Below, piece by piece: positions 34,355 through 43,395 of a DNA stretch of 64,000 bases. A model generated the notes under the pieces. It was not told where the DNA came from, did not search any database, and saw only the letters and a program-made list of their open reading frames with translations. The stretch's first letter is position 1, and every line of letters starts with the position of its first letter. The stretch comes from Seohaeicola sp024304985. GTDB taxonomy: Bacteria; Pseudomonadota; Alphaproteobacteria; Rhodobacterales; Rhodobacteraceae. Both the position numbers and the translations under genes were made by a program. The DNA is taken from positions 1-64,000 of the forward strand of contig NZ_JARAMP010000015.1 in assembly GCF_028802875.1 (NCBI RefSeq), read 5' to 3'.

Positions 34355-34909
34355 TCAGCGCAGCGCCAGCACCAGATCGACCAGCGATCCCATCGGGCTG
34401 GCATTGTCGATCCCGTCCCGCGCGGTCAGGTCCTGCATGCCCACATGGGCCGCATAGATGATCCGCGCCATTTCGGGATTTGTGATCTCGACCTCGGTCA
34501 GCAAGCCCTGGATGAAGGCGATCCGCGCCCTGTCCACCGCGGCCAGCGTCTCCGCAACCCGCGCATCCTCGCGCGCCCAGGCACGGATGGCGGGTTCCAC
34601 CGGCACGTCGCCCAGAACCGGATGCTGGCTCCCTGCCACGATCTGGCCAAGGCGGCGCAGCTTGGCCACGGCTGTCGGCTGATCGGCCAGCGCCGCGGGG
34701 ATATGCTCCACCGCGCCCCCGGCCCACAGTTCCAGCATCTGGAGGTGGAAATCAGGCACATCTGCGAAATGCCAGTAGAACGAGCCCTTGGTCGTGCCCA
34801 GCCGCCGCGCCATCGGTTCGGCCTTCAGGGCGACGGGTCCCGCCTCGGCCAGAGCCGCGAGTCCGGCCATAAGCCAGTCGGATCGTGTCAGGCGGGCACG
34901 TTTGTCCAT
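34355..34909 (-). CDS. TetR-family transcriptional regulator
   Basis: The 184-residue protein has an N-terminal TetR helix-turn-helix (LTRSDWLMAGLAALAEAG, then LGTTKGSFYWHFADVPDF) and a helical ligand domain. It lies 123 bp downstream of the sulfatase gene on the same strand and converges on recO. Its target is unclear; the catabolic operon upstream is a possibility. Confidence 0.92.
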   Translation of the reverse strand: MDKRARLTRSDWLMAGLAALAEAGPVALKAEPMARRLGTTKGSFYWHFADVPDFHLQMLELWAGGAVEHIPAALADQPTAVAKLRRLGQIVAGSQHPVLGDVPVEPAIRAWAREDARVAETLAAVDRARIAFIQGLLTEVEITNPEMARIIYAAHVGMQDLTARDGIDNASPMGSLVDLVLALR

Positions 34910-35032
34910 AGGCGGGGCCTACGCGCGCACCGTGATTCCCGCAACACCGGACAGGGCAGGGCAGGCGATATGTCGCGCTGCGTTGCGGCACTGCACGGCA
35001 GGCGCAGGTCCAACTGCCTTGTTTTTCGGCAC

Positions 35033-36691
35033 TCACCTGTCCTGTCGATGATCCTTGACCGGGCGCGGCGCATAGCGCGCGGCGACCTCTTCGGACACTT
35101 CGGACCGGTCATAAAGCCCCAGAAGCACGCCCTTGCGCTGCGACTTGCCGGACATCGCGGCGATATCCGCCTCGGACCGCGTGACCCGCTGCGACATCCG
35201 CCGCCCCCACCGGCCCAGACGATCATACATCAGCGCGATGATCTCGGCATGATCCGCGCTGTCGCCCAGATCGAAGAATTCCTCGGGGTCCTGGGCCATG
35301 TCGAACAGCATCGGGCGAAAGCCGCCCTCGGCATGGATGAACTTCCAGCGATGGTCCGTGACCATGAAAAGCCGCGCATCGCGGCTGTCGCGGACCAGCG
35401 TCCGGGCGAAGGGCCGCACCGAATAGTCATATTCGGAGATCGCGAAATCGCGCCACACTTCCGGCGCCTGCCCGTGCAGGAACGGCATCAAGGACCGCCC
35501 TTCGACGATATGTCCCGGCACCTCGCCCCCGGCAAAGTCGATGAAGGTCGCGGTCAGGTCAATCGCCTCGACCAGCGCATCGCAGGTCGTGCCCCGCGTC
35601 GCATCCGCCGCAGGGGACGGATCGTAAACGATCAGCGGCACCTTGACCGAACAGTCGTGGAACATGTCCTTCTCGCCCAGCCAGTGATCGCCCAGATAAT
35701 CGCCATGATCCGAGGTGATCACGATCATCGTGTCCTGCATCCGGCCCGTCTCTTCCAGAAAGGCGAACAGCCGCCCCATCTGATCGTCGCATTGCTTGAT
35801 CAGGCCCATATAGGCGGGGATGGCCTTCTCGCGCACCTCGTCACGGGAAAAGCCGCGCCCGATCACCGTGTCCATGAAGGCCGCATAGACGGGATGGGGA
35901 TCGTCGCGCTCGGCGGGATGGCGCATCGGGGCGGGCACATGGTTGCGCCCGAACATGGCGTGATAGGGGGCCGGCACGATATAGGGCCAATGTGGCTTGA
36001 TATAGCTGACATGGGCACACCACGGCCCCTCCGCCTGCGCGATGAAGCGCATCGCCTCGGTCGTCAGCCATGGGGTTTCGCTGTGGTCCTCCGCGATATT
36101 GGCGGGTTTGTCGGCATTGGCCATGAACCAGCCGCTGGCCATCATCCCGTCCGCGATCCCGGCATTGGCATGGGCGTTCCAGGGGTTGTCATCCTCATAG
36201 CCCTGCGCCTTGAGAAACGCGTTATAGGGGCTGCGGCTTTCGTCATAGAACCCGTCCGGCCCCTCGGCCCACAGACCATCATCCCGCACCCACACGTCAA
36301 AGCCGCATTCCGCCTGCCGCGCGCCGATCATGCTGTCGGGTTCCAGCCCCAGCCGGGCCATCCCCTCGCGGTCGGCGCGCATATGGGTCTTGCCGATCAG
36401 CCAGCATCCCATGCCAAGGCGGCGCAGGTGATCGCCCAGTGTCTGCTCGCCCACACGCAGGGGAAAGCCGTTCCATTGCGCCCCGTGGCTCGAGGTGTAG
36501 CGCCCGGTATAGGTGCTCATCCGGCTGGCCCCGCAGATCGGGCTTTGCACATAGGCGCGGGTAAATCGCACACCCTGCGCGGCCAGCCGGTCGATATGCG
36601 GGGTCTTCAGATGCGGATGCCCGGCGCAGCTCAGGTAATCCCAGCGCAACTGGTCGAACATGATGAACAGGATGTTTTTCTGCGGTGCCAT
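35033..36691 (-). CDS. Sulfatase / phosphonate monoester hydrolase-type enzyme
   Basis: Alkaline-phosphatase-superfamily hydrolase, 552 residues. The metal-site Asp is in ILFIMFDQLRWD. The formylglycine motif is Cys53-Gly-Ala-Ser-Arg57 (CxAxR), with GRYTSSHG after it. SDHGDYLGDH gives the second metal site, and SYIKPHWPYIVPAPYHAMF resembles phosphonate monoester hydrolases. It needs a formylglycine-generating enzyme, which is not in this window. It sits 64 bp after the flavoprotein gene and may be the last gene of that operon. Substrate could be a sulfate, phosphate or phosphonate ester. Confidence 0.88.
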   Translation of the reverse strand: MAPQKNILFIMFDQLRWDYLSCAGHPHLKTPHIDRLAAQGVRFTRAYVQSPICGASRMSTYTGRYTSSHGAQWNGFPLRVGEQTLGDHLRRLGMGCWLIGKTHMRADREGMARLGLEPDSMIGARQAECGFDVWVRDDGLWAEGPDGFYDESRSPYNAFLKAQGYEDDNPWNAHANAGIADGMMASGWFMANADKPANIAEDHSETPWLTTEAMRFIAQAEGPWCAHVSYIKPHWPYIVPAPYHAMFGRNHVPAPMRHPAERDDPHPVYAAFMDTVIGRGFSRDEVREKAIPAYMGLIKQCDDQMGRLFAFLEETGRMQDTMIVITSDHGDYLGDHWLGEKDMFHDCSVKVPLIVYDPSPAADATRGTTCDALVEAIDLTATFIDFAGGEVPGHIVEGRSLMPFLHGQAPEVWRDFAISEYDYSVRPFARTLVRDSRDARLFMVTDHRWKFIHAEGGFRPMLFDMAQDPEEFFDLGDSADHAEIIALMYDRLGRWGRRMSQRVTRSEADIAAMSGKSQRKGVLLGLYDRSEVSEEVAARYAPRPVKDHRQDR

Positions 36692-36755
36692 CGTCCCCTC
36701 CCGAACCGTGCCGATCCAAGAGTGCCGCCCCGCCGCCGCAGGCGCAAGGGGCGGC

Positions 36756-38123
36756 TCAGACGGGCCAGTCCATCCCCGCCGCGCGCCCCAGAACGACCGC
36801 GCTCAGCAACCCGTTGCCCGACAGATACCCGCTATCTGCCGTGCCGGACACTCCGCAGGCCGCACCCCCTGCGGCGTGCAGGTTCGCAAACAGCGTGCCG
36901 TCCCTGTGGCGCACGCGTCCGGTGCCGGTCACATCCAGCCCGCCCTGCGTATGGAACAACGCGCCGGTGACGCGCACGGCGGCATAGGGCGGCGTCAGCG
37001 GTGGCGTGTGAAAGCTGCGTCCGAAAGCATCCGTGCCGCCCTGCGGGATCGCGGCCAGAGTCTCGGCCAAGGCGCTTTCAGGCAGCCCCGTCACCGCAGC
37101 CAATTCCGCCACCGTCCCGGCTGTCTTGACCGCCCCCTGCGCCTCCGCCGCCTGAAAATCTGCGAATTGCCGCGCAATCCCGGCGATGCGCGCATCGAAA
37201 ATCGCCCAGGCTTGCCCCTGTGGCTGTCCCATCACGGCCCGCGCCGCCTCGGAATAGCCCTGCGCCTCGTTCCAGAACCGCCGCCCGTCAAGGTTCACCT
37301 GCACGCCGCCCTCGGTGATGACCGCCCAAGTGATCAGGATACCATGCGGATGCGCCACATTGCCGTGCCCCTGATAGGCCCCCAGATGCCGCGTCCGCGC
37401 CCCAAGCGCCTGTCCCCACAGCACAGCCTCGCCCCGGTTGCCATCATGGCCGAACCAGAGCGCCTCGCTGATCGCAGGCATATGCTCCGCCACCATGGCG
37501 CGATTCCCGCCGTATCCGTTGCAGGCCAGGATCAGCCGTTCACAGCCGATGGATTCCGTGCTGCCATCGGGCAAGGCGACGGTCACACCAGTGATGCGGC
37601 CAGCCTCATGATGCAGCACCGTCGCGCGCCGCTCGCAGATGATGTCGATGCCTTCCGCCTCGCAGGTCTGGCGCAACCGGTCCACCAGTTCCGCCCCTGA
37701 CCGCGAGGGCAGGCCATGCATCCGCCGCCGCGCATGGCCGGGATAGTCGAAATCGGTCACGACCGAGAACGGCAGACCGAACCGCTCCGCCAGCCAGTCA
37801 ATCGCCGGACCCGAGCCAGCAGCCAAGGCCGCGACCAGATCGGGGTCATTCTCGTCATGCGCCTTGCGCTGGATATCGGCGGCAAAGATCGCCGCATCGT
37901 CAGCAATGCCTGCCGCCGCCTGAAACCGCGTCCCCGCCGCCGGGATCAGCCCCGCCGACAGTGCGGTGGACCCGCGCGGCAGGGGGTCAGCCTCGATCAC
38001 CAGCACCTCTTGCCCCGCCTCCTGCGCGGCCAGCGCCGCGACCATCCCGCAGGCCCCCGCGCCGATGATCAGCGTCTGCACCTCAAGATCGAAACCATCG
38101 GCGGGCGTGGCGGCAATCGTCAT
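36756..38123 (-). CDS. FAD-dependent oxidoreductase (fumarate reductase/ketosteroid dehydrogenase-like)
   Basis: The 455 residues have an N-terminal FAD motif (LIIGAGACGMVAALAAQEAG). Family segments GSTALSAGLIPAAGTRFQ and CNGYGGNRAMVAEHMP follow, with the C-terminal GGLDVTGTGRV and GLLSAVVLGRAAG. This group introduces or removes C=C bonds next to carbonyl or carboxyl groups. It starts 3 bp after the lyase stop. In this operon it may reduce or create an alkene in a dicarboxylate-like intermediate (inference). Confidence 0.88.
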   Translation of the reverse strand: MTIAATPADGFDLEVQTLIIGAGACGMVAALAAQEAGQEVLVIEADPLPRGSTALSAGLIPAAGTRFQAAAGIADDAAIFAADIQRKAHDENDPDLVAALAAGSGPAIDWLAERFGLPFSVVTDFDYPGHARRRMHGLPSRSGAELVDRLRQTCEAEGIDIICERRATVLHHEAGRITGVTVALPDGSTESIGCERLILACNGYGGNRAMVAEHMPAISEALWFGHDGNRGEAVLWGQALGARTRHLGAYQGHGNVAHPHGILITWAVITEGGVQVNLDGRRFWNEAQGYSEAARAVMGQPQGQAWAIFDARIAGIARQFADFQAAEAQGAVKTAGTVAELAAVTGLPESALAETLAAIPQGGTDAFGRSFHTPPLTPPYAAVRVTGALFHTQGGLDVTGTGRVRHRDGTLFANLHAAGGAACGVSGTADSGYLSGNGLLSAVVLGRAAGMDWPV

Positions 38124-38126
38124 GGC

Positions 38127-38996
38127 TTACCCCTTGTCCTGCCCGTCGAACCGTTGCCCCATGGCCAGCATTTCCGCCGTGCCGATCCGCGCGTTCAGCC
38201 CGTCGAAATCGAACATCCGATCCGCGAACGGCGTGTTCGACCCATGGGCCCGCAAACTGGCATAGTAATCCTGCGCCGTCCGCGCCAAGGCCCGCACGAT
38301 CCCGCCCGGAAAGATCACGATATCAAAGCCAAGCGCCTGCAAGTCCGTGGCCGAGGTAATGGGCGTATGCCCGCCTTCCACCATATTCGCCAACAGCGGC
38401 ACGCGGCCCCGAAACGTGCGCGCCACCTGCGCCAACTCGTCCCCCGTCCGCGGCGCCTCGATGAACAGCACATCCGCCCCGGCCGCCACATAGGCCTCGG
38501 CCCGCTCCATGGCGGCATCAAAGCCTTCCACCGCAATCGCATCCGTGCGCGCGATGATCAGCGTGGCGTCACTGGCCCGCGCATCCGCCATCGCCGCAAT
38601 CTTGCCCGCCATTTCCGCAGCCGAAATCAGCGATTTATCCGCCAGATGCCCGCAGCGCTTGGGATAGGTCTGATCCTCCACCTGCAAGGCCGAGGCCCCC
38701 GCGCGCTCATACAGCCGCATCGTGCGCTGCGCATTCAGCGCATTGCCGAACCCCGTATCCGCGTCGATGATCACGGGCAGGGCGGTGCGATCCCGGATCA
38801 GCGCCATCGTATCCGCCATTTCCGACACCGAAGTCAGCCCGATGTCAGGCCGCCCAAGCCGCGTATAGGCGACAGCCGCCCCGGACAGATACAAGGCCTC
38901 GAACCCCGCCTGTTCGGCCAGCGTGGCGGTCAGCCCATCATAAACACCGGGCGCGATCACAATCTCGGATGCAGTCAGGCGTGCACGCAAGCTCAT
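38127..38996 (-). CDS. Isocitrate lyase/PEP mutase-family lyase (dimethylmalate-lyase-like)
   Basis: The 289-residue TIM barrel has the family motif IIDADTGFGNALNAQRTMRLYERAGASALQVEDQTYPKRCGHL, with Mg-binding Asp/Glu and the KRCGH catalytic Cys loop seen in the lyases (methylisocitrate, dimethylmalate) but not in PEP mutase. It therefore probably cleaves a 2-hydroxy-acid into pyruvate or glyoxylate plus a carboxylate. Its start overlaps the upstream stop (ATGA). It fits well with the LeuCD paralogues across the divergent promoter. Confidence 0.9.
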   Translation of the reverse strand: MSLRARLTASEIVIAPGVYDGLTATLAEQAGFEALYLSGAAVAYTRLGRPDIGLTSVSEMADTMALIRDRTALPVIIDADTGFGNALNAQRTMRLYERAGASALQVEDQTYPKRCGHLADKSLISAAEMAGKIAAMADARASDATLIIARTDAIAVEGFDAAMERAEAYVAAGADVLFIEAPRTGDELAQVARTFRGRVPLLANMVEGGHTPITSATDLQALGFDIVIFPGGIVRALARTAQDYYASLRAHGSNTPFADRMFDFDGLNARIGTAEMLAMGQRFDGQDKG

Positions 38997-39613
38997 ACCG
39001 CGCCCTCCAGCAAAGCGATCGTCTCGGCGCAACTCATCACATGGGTGACGGTGCCCAGCGACAGAAGCGTCGCCTCATGCACATCCTGCCGGAACGCCGC
39101 ACAACCATCCGACAGCATGATCGTCTCGATATTCCGAAGATGCGCGTCCCGCAACGTGCTGGCCACGCCCCCATTGGTGACGATCCCACCCACGATCAGC
39201 GTATCAATCCCCAAGGCCCGCAGGATATATTCCAGCCGCGTCTGGTAGAACGCGGAATAGGCGACCTTCTCGACCACATAATCCGCGGGCGCAAGACGAT
39301 CCACCAGCGTATGACCGAAACTGCCGGGTGCGAAATCCCCCGTCGTCAGGAACGGGCGCAACTGCTTCAGATGCGGCGCAATCAGCGGCACCCCACCCGG
39401 TCCGGGCACCAGCGTGAACTGCGCGGACACATAAGTGCCCCCCTTGGCGCGAAGCGCATCACGCACCGGGGCCACCCGGTCAGGCAGCGCCGCAATCGCA
39501 TCCGCCCCTTGCCCCGCACGGCCGTAAGCCCCCTCGGGATGCAGAAAGTCATTCTGCAAATCAATGGTCAGAAGCGCCGTGCGCTTGGGATCAATCGTGG
39601 TCAAAGCGCCCAT
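38993..39613 (-). CDS. Isochorismatase-fold (cysteine hydrolase) protein lacking the usual catalytic Cys
   Basis: The 206 residues have the fold's Asp18 (LLTIDLQNDFLHPEGA) and Lys116 (VVEKVAYSAFYQT). Where family amidohydrolases have TN-x-Cys-V, this protein reads TNGGV (146-150), so Cys is replaced by Gly149. The cis-peptide region GGIVTN is kept. The nearest other cysteine is Cys171 (SDGCAAF). It could use another nucleophile or be a non-amidase. Relatives hydrolyse ureido or amide groups after hydantoinase steps, which suits its place 3 bp after hyuA. Confidence 0.88.
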   Translation of the reverse strand: MGALTTIDPKRTALLTIDLQNDFLHPEGAYGRAGQGADAIAALPDRVAPVRDALRAKGGTYVSAQFTLVPGPGGVPLIAPHLKQLRPFLTTGDFAPGSFGHTLVDRLAPADYVVEKVAYSAFYQTRLEYILRALGIDTLIVGGIVTNGGVASTLRDAHLRNIETIMLSDGCAAFRQDVHEATLLSLGTVTHVMSCAETIALLEGAV

Positions 39614-39616
39614 GGA

Positions 39617-41695
39617 TCAAACCTCCTGCCGGGTGATGATCGTGTTGCCATAGGCATCGACCGTGCCGGTCAATCCGGGTTCGATCAACACCGTCGTATC
39701 AGGCTGTTCCAGAATGGCAGGGCCGTGGATCACGGCACCGACCGGCAGATCCAGCCGGTTATAGATCGCGGTCTCATGCCACGCATCGCCGAAATGGACG
39801 CGCCGCGATCCTTTGCGTGCCGCCGCGGCCGTCCCGGTTCCGCGCGGGGCAAGTGTCGCCAGATCGAACTTCGGCCGCCGCCCCGTGACGGCAGAGCGCA
39901 GGTTCATCACCCGCCGCGCCCCCTTGGGCAACAAGCGCCCATAGGTGGCCTTGTAGGCCGCATCGAACGCCTCGGCGATCTCAGCCCGCGTCGGCGGCAC
40001 GACGCGACCATCCGCAATCGTCACCGGCAAGGGCACGGCCACCGTATGCGTCTGCCCGACATAGGCCATGTCCAGCTCGAACGTGGTCTCGCGCGCCTCG
40101 AACCGGGTCTGCGCCGCGTCCAGCATGGCCAGACCCTGATCCATATGCGCCTGCATGAACGCGGCCAGACCGCCCTCATCCAGCCCGTCCACCATCGCAT
40201 TGATCGTCTGCACGAAATCCTGCCGCATATCGGCGATCACGCAACCCATGGCCGAGGTCACACCCGGATAGCGCGGCACAATCGCCCGCGCCAGCCCGAC
40301 ATCCGCCAGCATCGCCCCGGAATGCAGCGCCCCACCCCCGCCAAAGGGCATGAAGGCAAAGCGCTTGGGATCAAAGCCCCGCTCGATACTCACCAAGCGG
40401 ATCGCCCCCGCCATCCGGCTGTTGGCGACGCGCAGGATCGCTTCCGCCGCCGCCAGCGTGGACAGACCCAAAGGCTTGCCCACATGCTCATCAATCGCCC
40501 GAGACGCCGCCTCCACATCCAGACGCGTCAGCTTGCCCCCGATGGGGTTGTCCGGATCAATCCGGCCCAGCACCACATTCGCATCCGTCACCGTGGGCCG
40601 CGTATTGCCCAGACCATATGCCACGGGGCCGGGGTTCGATCCCGCACTCTCCGGCCCGATCATCAGCAAACCGCCTTTATCGACCCATGCAATCGACCCG
40701 CCGCCCGCGCCAATCGTCGTGATCTCGATCATCGGCGACCGCACGACCATCCCGAAATCAATGGATGTCTGCGGCGACAGCATCGACTTGCCCCCTGCAA
40801 TCAAGGACACGTCAAAACTGGTGCCGCCCATATCGCCGGTGATCACATCGGGAAACCCCGCCGTCTGCGCGATATAGGCCGCCGCAATCACCCCCGCCGC
40901 AGGCCCCGACAGGGCCGTGCGCACAGGCAGGCGGCAGGCGGTATCCACCGCCATCACCCCGCCATTGGATTGCACGATCATGAATTCGCCGCCGAAACCG
41001 CCCTGTTTCAGCGCGGTTTCCAGACGGTCCAGATAACCCGACACCTCGGGTTGCAAATAGGCATTCAGCGCCGTGGTCGAAAACCGCTCGAACTCGCGGA
41101 TCTCGGGCAGAATTTCCGAGGAGGCAGAGACATGCGGATTCGGCCACATCTCCCGAATGGCCGCGACCGCCGCCGCCTCATTGGCAGGGTTCGCATAGGC
41201 ATTGGCGAACATCACCGCCACCGCCGCACAGCCCTGATCCAGCAAATGCCGCGCCGCATCGCGCACCGCGTCCAGATCGACAGGCGTGCGGATCGACCCA
41301 TCCGCCAAGGTCCGCTCCGGCACCTCAAGGCGCAGGTCGCGCGGCACCACAGGCGTGAAATCCCCGCGCAGCCCCCAAGTCCGGGGCCGGTCGCGCCGCC
41401 GCATTTCCAGCACGTCGCGCAGGCCGGCCGTGGTAATCACGCCGATCTTGGCACCCTTGCGCTCCAACAAGGCATTGGTCCCGGCGGTCGTGCCATGCAC
41501 CACCACCGCCACCGTGGACAGGTCCGACACCTGCCGCCCGATTCCGTCCAGAAACCCGCCCGACTGATCAGGCCGCGTGGTCGGCACCTTGGCCACCGTG
41601 GCGGTTCCCGCCGCCTCGTCCAGCACGAACACATCCGTGAAGGTGCCGCCGACATCGACGCCGATCATGCGGCCTGCGGTCTTTTGCATGCTCAT
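39617..41695 (-). CDS. hyuA: Hydantoinase/oxoprolinase subunit A
   Basis: ATP-dependent ring-opening enzyme subunit (N-methylhydantoinase, 5-oxoprolinase and acetone carboxylase superfamily). The 692 residues begin with the actin-like phosphate loop MIGVDVGGTFTDVFVLD. Hydantoinase_A segments GDMGGTSFDVSLI and FMPFGGGGALHSGAMLADVG follow. The start is chosen where the ATG overlaps the hyuB TGA and GGAAAGGGG lies upstream. It works with HyuB; substrates are cyclic amides or imides. Confidence 0.94.
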   Translation of the reverse strand: MSMQKTAGRMIGVDVGGTFTDVFVLDEAAGTATVAKVPTTRPDQSGGFLDGIGRQVSDLSTVAVVVHGTTAGTNALLERKGAKIGVITTAGLRDVLEMRRRDRPRTWGLRGDFTPVVPRDLRLEVPERTLADGSIRTPVDLDAVRDAARHLLDQGCAAVAVMFANAYANPANEAAAVAAIREMWPNPHVSASSEILPEIREFERFSTTALNAYLQPEVSGYLDRLETALKQGGFGGEFMIVQSNGGVMAVDTACRLPVRTALSGPAAGVIAAAYIAQTAGFPDVITGDMGGTSFDVSLIAGGKSMLSPQTSIDFGMVVRSPMIEITTIGAGGGSIAWVDKGGLLMIGPESAGSNPGPVAYGLGNTRPTVTDANVVLGRIDPDNPIGGKLTRLDVEAASRAIDEHVGKPLGLSTLAAAEAILRVANSRMAGAIRLVSIERGFDPKRFAFMPFGGGGALHSGAMLADVGLARAIVPRYPGVTSAMGCVIADMRQDFVQTINAMVDGLDEGGLAAFMQAHMDQGLAMLDAAQTRFEARETTFELDMAYVGQTHTVAVPLPVTIADGRVVPPTRAEIAEAFDAAYKATYGRLLPKGARRVMNLRSAVTGRRPKFDLATLAPRGTGTAAAARKGSRRVHFGDAWHETAIYNRLDLPVGAVIHGPAILEQPDTTVLIEPGLTGTVDAYGNTIITRQEV

Positions 41696-43395
41696 GCCTG
41701 CGCCCCTTTCCATGCGGTTCCGTATGTTTTATCCGCCTCGGTCTCTGAAATCAGCCCCAGCGCCACATCCCGCGCCACGGCCTTGGGATCACGCGCCGCA
41801 GCAGCGCCATAGCCACCGCCACCCGGAGTCTCCAGCCGCACGGCCTGTCCCTGCGTCAGCTTGATCCCCCGCATTTTCGACGCCAGGGGCGGATGATGCC
41901 ACCCGTCCGCCTGCTCATAGGAAAACACGTTCATCGCCGCCTCGCCGCCACCTGCGGCCCCTTTGGGAGCAAAGCGCCCGCGCTCTCCGAACAGGAACGC
42001 CTCGGCCCCGTTTTCCTCCAGCACCTCGATCTCATAGACGGCACCCAAGCCGCCGCGATGCGCGCCCGCGCCCGCACTGTCAGGCCGCAGCGCCCATTGC
42101 CGGAACATCACCGGATAGGCCGCCTCAAGGATCTCCATCGGCGGGATCGTCGCGGTCGAGATCGGCGCGTTGCCATGGTTCAAGCCGTCGCTTTCCGGCG
42201 ATCCGCCATGCCCGCCGCCGTAGAAACTGAACATCACCCAGGGCTGGCCATTCTTGCGCTTGCCCGCAATCGACAGCGCATTGATCGTGCCGTAAGCATT
42301 CGCCACCACGCGGTCGGGCGCCGCCTGACCCGCCGCCGCAAAGATCACGTCGATCATCCGCAGGATCGTCTCGGTATAGCCACCCACGGGCGCGGGGAAT
42401 TCGGCGGCCAGCAGCGACCCCTCCGGGATACGCACCTCGATGGGGCGCATCACACCGGCATTGGCCGGCAGCGCCGGAAAGATATGCTTGATCGCCACAT
42501 AGGCCGTGGCCACTGCCGTCGGCAGCGCGATATTCACCGGACCCGCACAACGCGGCGCGGTTCCTGCGAAATCCAGAACCATCCGGTCGCCCTTGATCTC
42601 CAAGGCCACCTTGATCGGCAGGGCCACATCGGTGATCCCGTCATTGTCCAGATAATCCACCGCCTCCCAGCGCCCATCGGGCAGGGCGGTCAACTCGGCC
42701 CGCATCAACGCCTCGGCCCGGTGGCCCAAGGCATCCAGAGCCGCGCGCACCGTATCGGCCCCGTATTCATCCAAAAGCTCATCCATCCGCCGCACGCCCA
42801 GATCCAGCGCGCCCAACTGTCCGTTCAGATCGCCCATCGCAGACTGAGGCAACCGCGTGTTCCGCATCAGGATGTCGATGATATCCGTATTTACCTCACC
42901 CCCACGCGCCAAGCGCACGGGCGGCAGCACAAAGGCCTCCTGAAACGCGTCCGTAGCGGCGGGGTTGTAGTTGCCCGGCACAGCACCGCCCACATCATGC
43001 CAATGCCCGACCGACGCCAGATAGCAGAACAACTGCCCATCCCGGAAATAGGGCCGCACCAGCCGCATATCCGACAGATGCGTGCCGCCCAGATGCGCGT
43101 CGTTGAAAATATAGATATCCCCGTCCCGGATCTCGCCATGCTCGGCCGCCTTGTCGATGACGGCCTTCACGGCGAACGACATGACACCCACGAAAATCGG
43201 CAGCCCCGATTTCCCCTGCACCAGCGTATCACCCGTCACCGCATGATAAAGCCCGTGCGAGGCATCATGCGCCTCGGCGATGATCGGGTTGAAGGCCGCG
43301 CGGAACAGCGTCGCGTCCATCTCGTCAGCGATCTGCTCCATCCGGCCCGCCAGAACGGCCAGTGTGATCGGGTCGATATCTGCGCTCTGTGTCAT
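41692..43395 (-). CDS. hyuB: Hydantoinase/oxoprolinase subunit B
   Basis: The 567-residue partner of HyuA. It has the typical N-terminus DPITLAVLAGRMEQIADEMDATLFRAAF and the metal-site segment IYIFNDAHLGGTHLSDM. The Gly-rich GHWHDVGGAVPGNYNP and the C-terminal LETPGGGGYG also fit. Its start overlaps the upstream gene's stop and its stop overlaps hyuA, so subunits A and B are made together. Confidence 0.95.
   Translation of the reverse strand: MTQSADIDPITLAVLAGRMEQIADEMDATLFRAAFNPIIAEAHDASHGLYHAVTGDTLVQGKSGLPIFVGVMSFAVKAVIDKAAEHGEIRDGDIYIFNDAHLGGTHLSDMRLVRPYFRDGQLFCYLASVGHWHDVGGAVPGNYNPAATDAFQEAFVLPPVRLARGGEVNTDIIDILMRNTRLPQSAMGDLNGQLGALDLGVRRMDELLDEYGADTVRAALDALGHRAEALMRAELTALPDGRWEAVDYLDNDGITDVALPIKVALEIKGDRMVLDFAGTAPRCAGPVNIALPTAVATAYVAIKHIFPALPANAGVMRPIEVRIPEGSLLAAEFPAPVGGYTETILRMIDVIFAAAGQAAPDRVVANAYGTINALSIAGKRKNGQPWVMFSFYGGGHGGSPESDGLNHGNAPISTATIPPMEILEAAYPVMFRQWALRPDSAGAGAHRGGLGAVYEIEVLEENGAEAFLFGERGRFAPKGAAGGGEAAMNVFSYEQADGWHHPPLASKMRGIKLTQGQAVRLETPGGGGYGAAAARDPKAVARDVALGLISETEADKTYGTAWKGAQA

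Noticed and set aside
34445..36970. 841-codon plus-strand frame opposite the sulfatase
   Set aside because: Antisense shadow of TetR and sulfatase genes; no recognisable motif.
38969..41812. 947-codon plus-strand frame opposite hyuA and neighbours
   Set aside because: Antisense shadow with Arg/His-rich low-complexity translation; hyuA and the cysteine-hydrolase genes explain the region.
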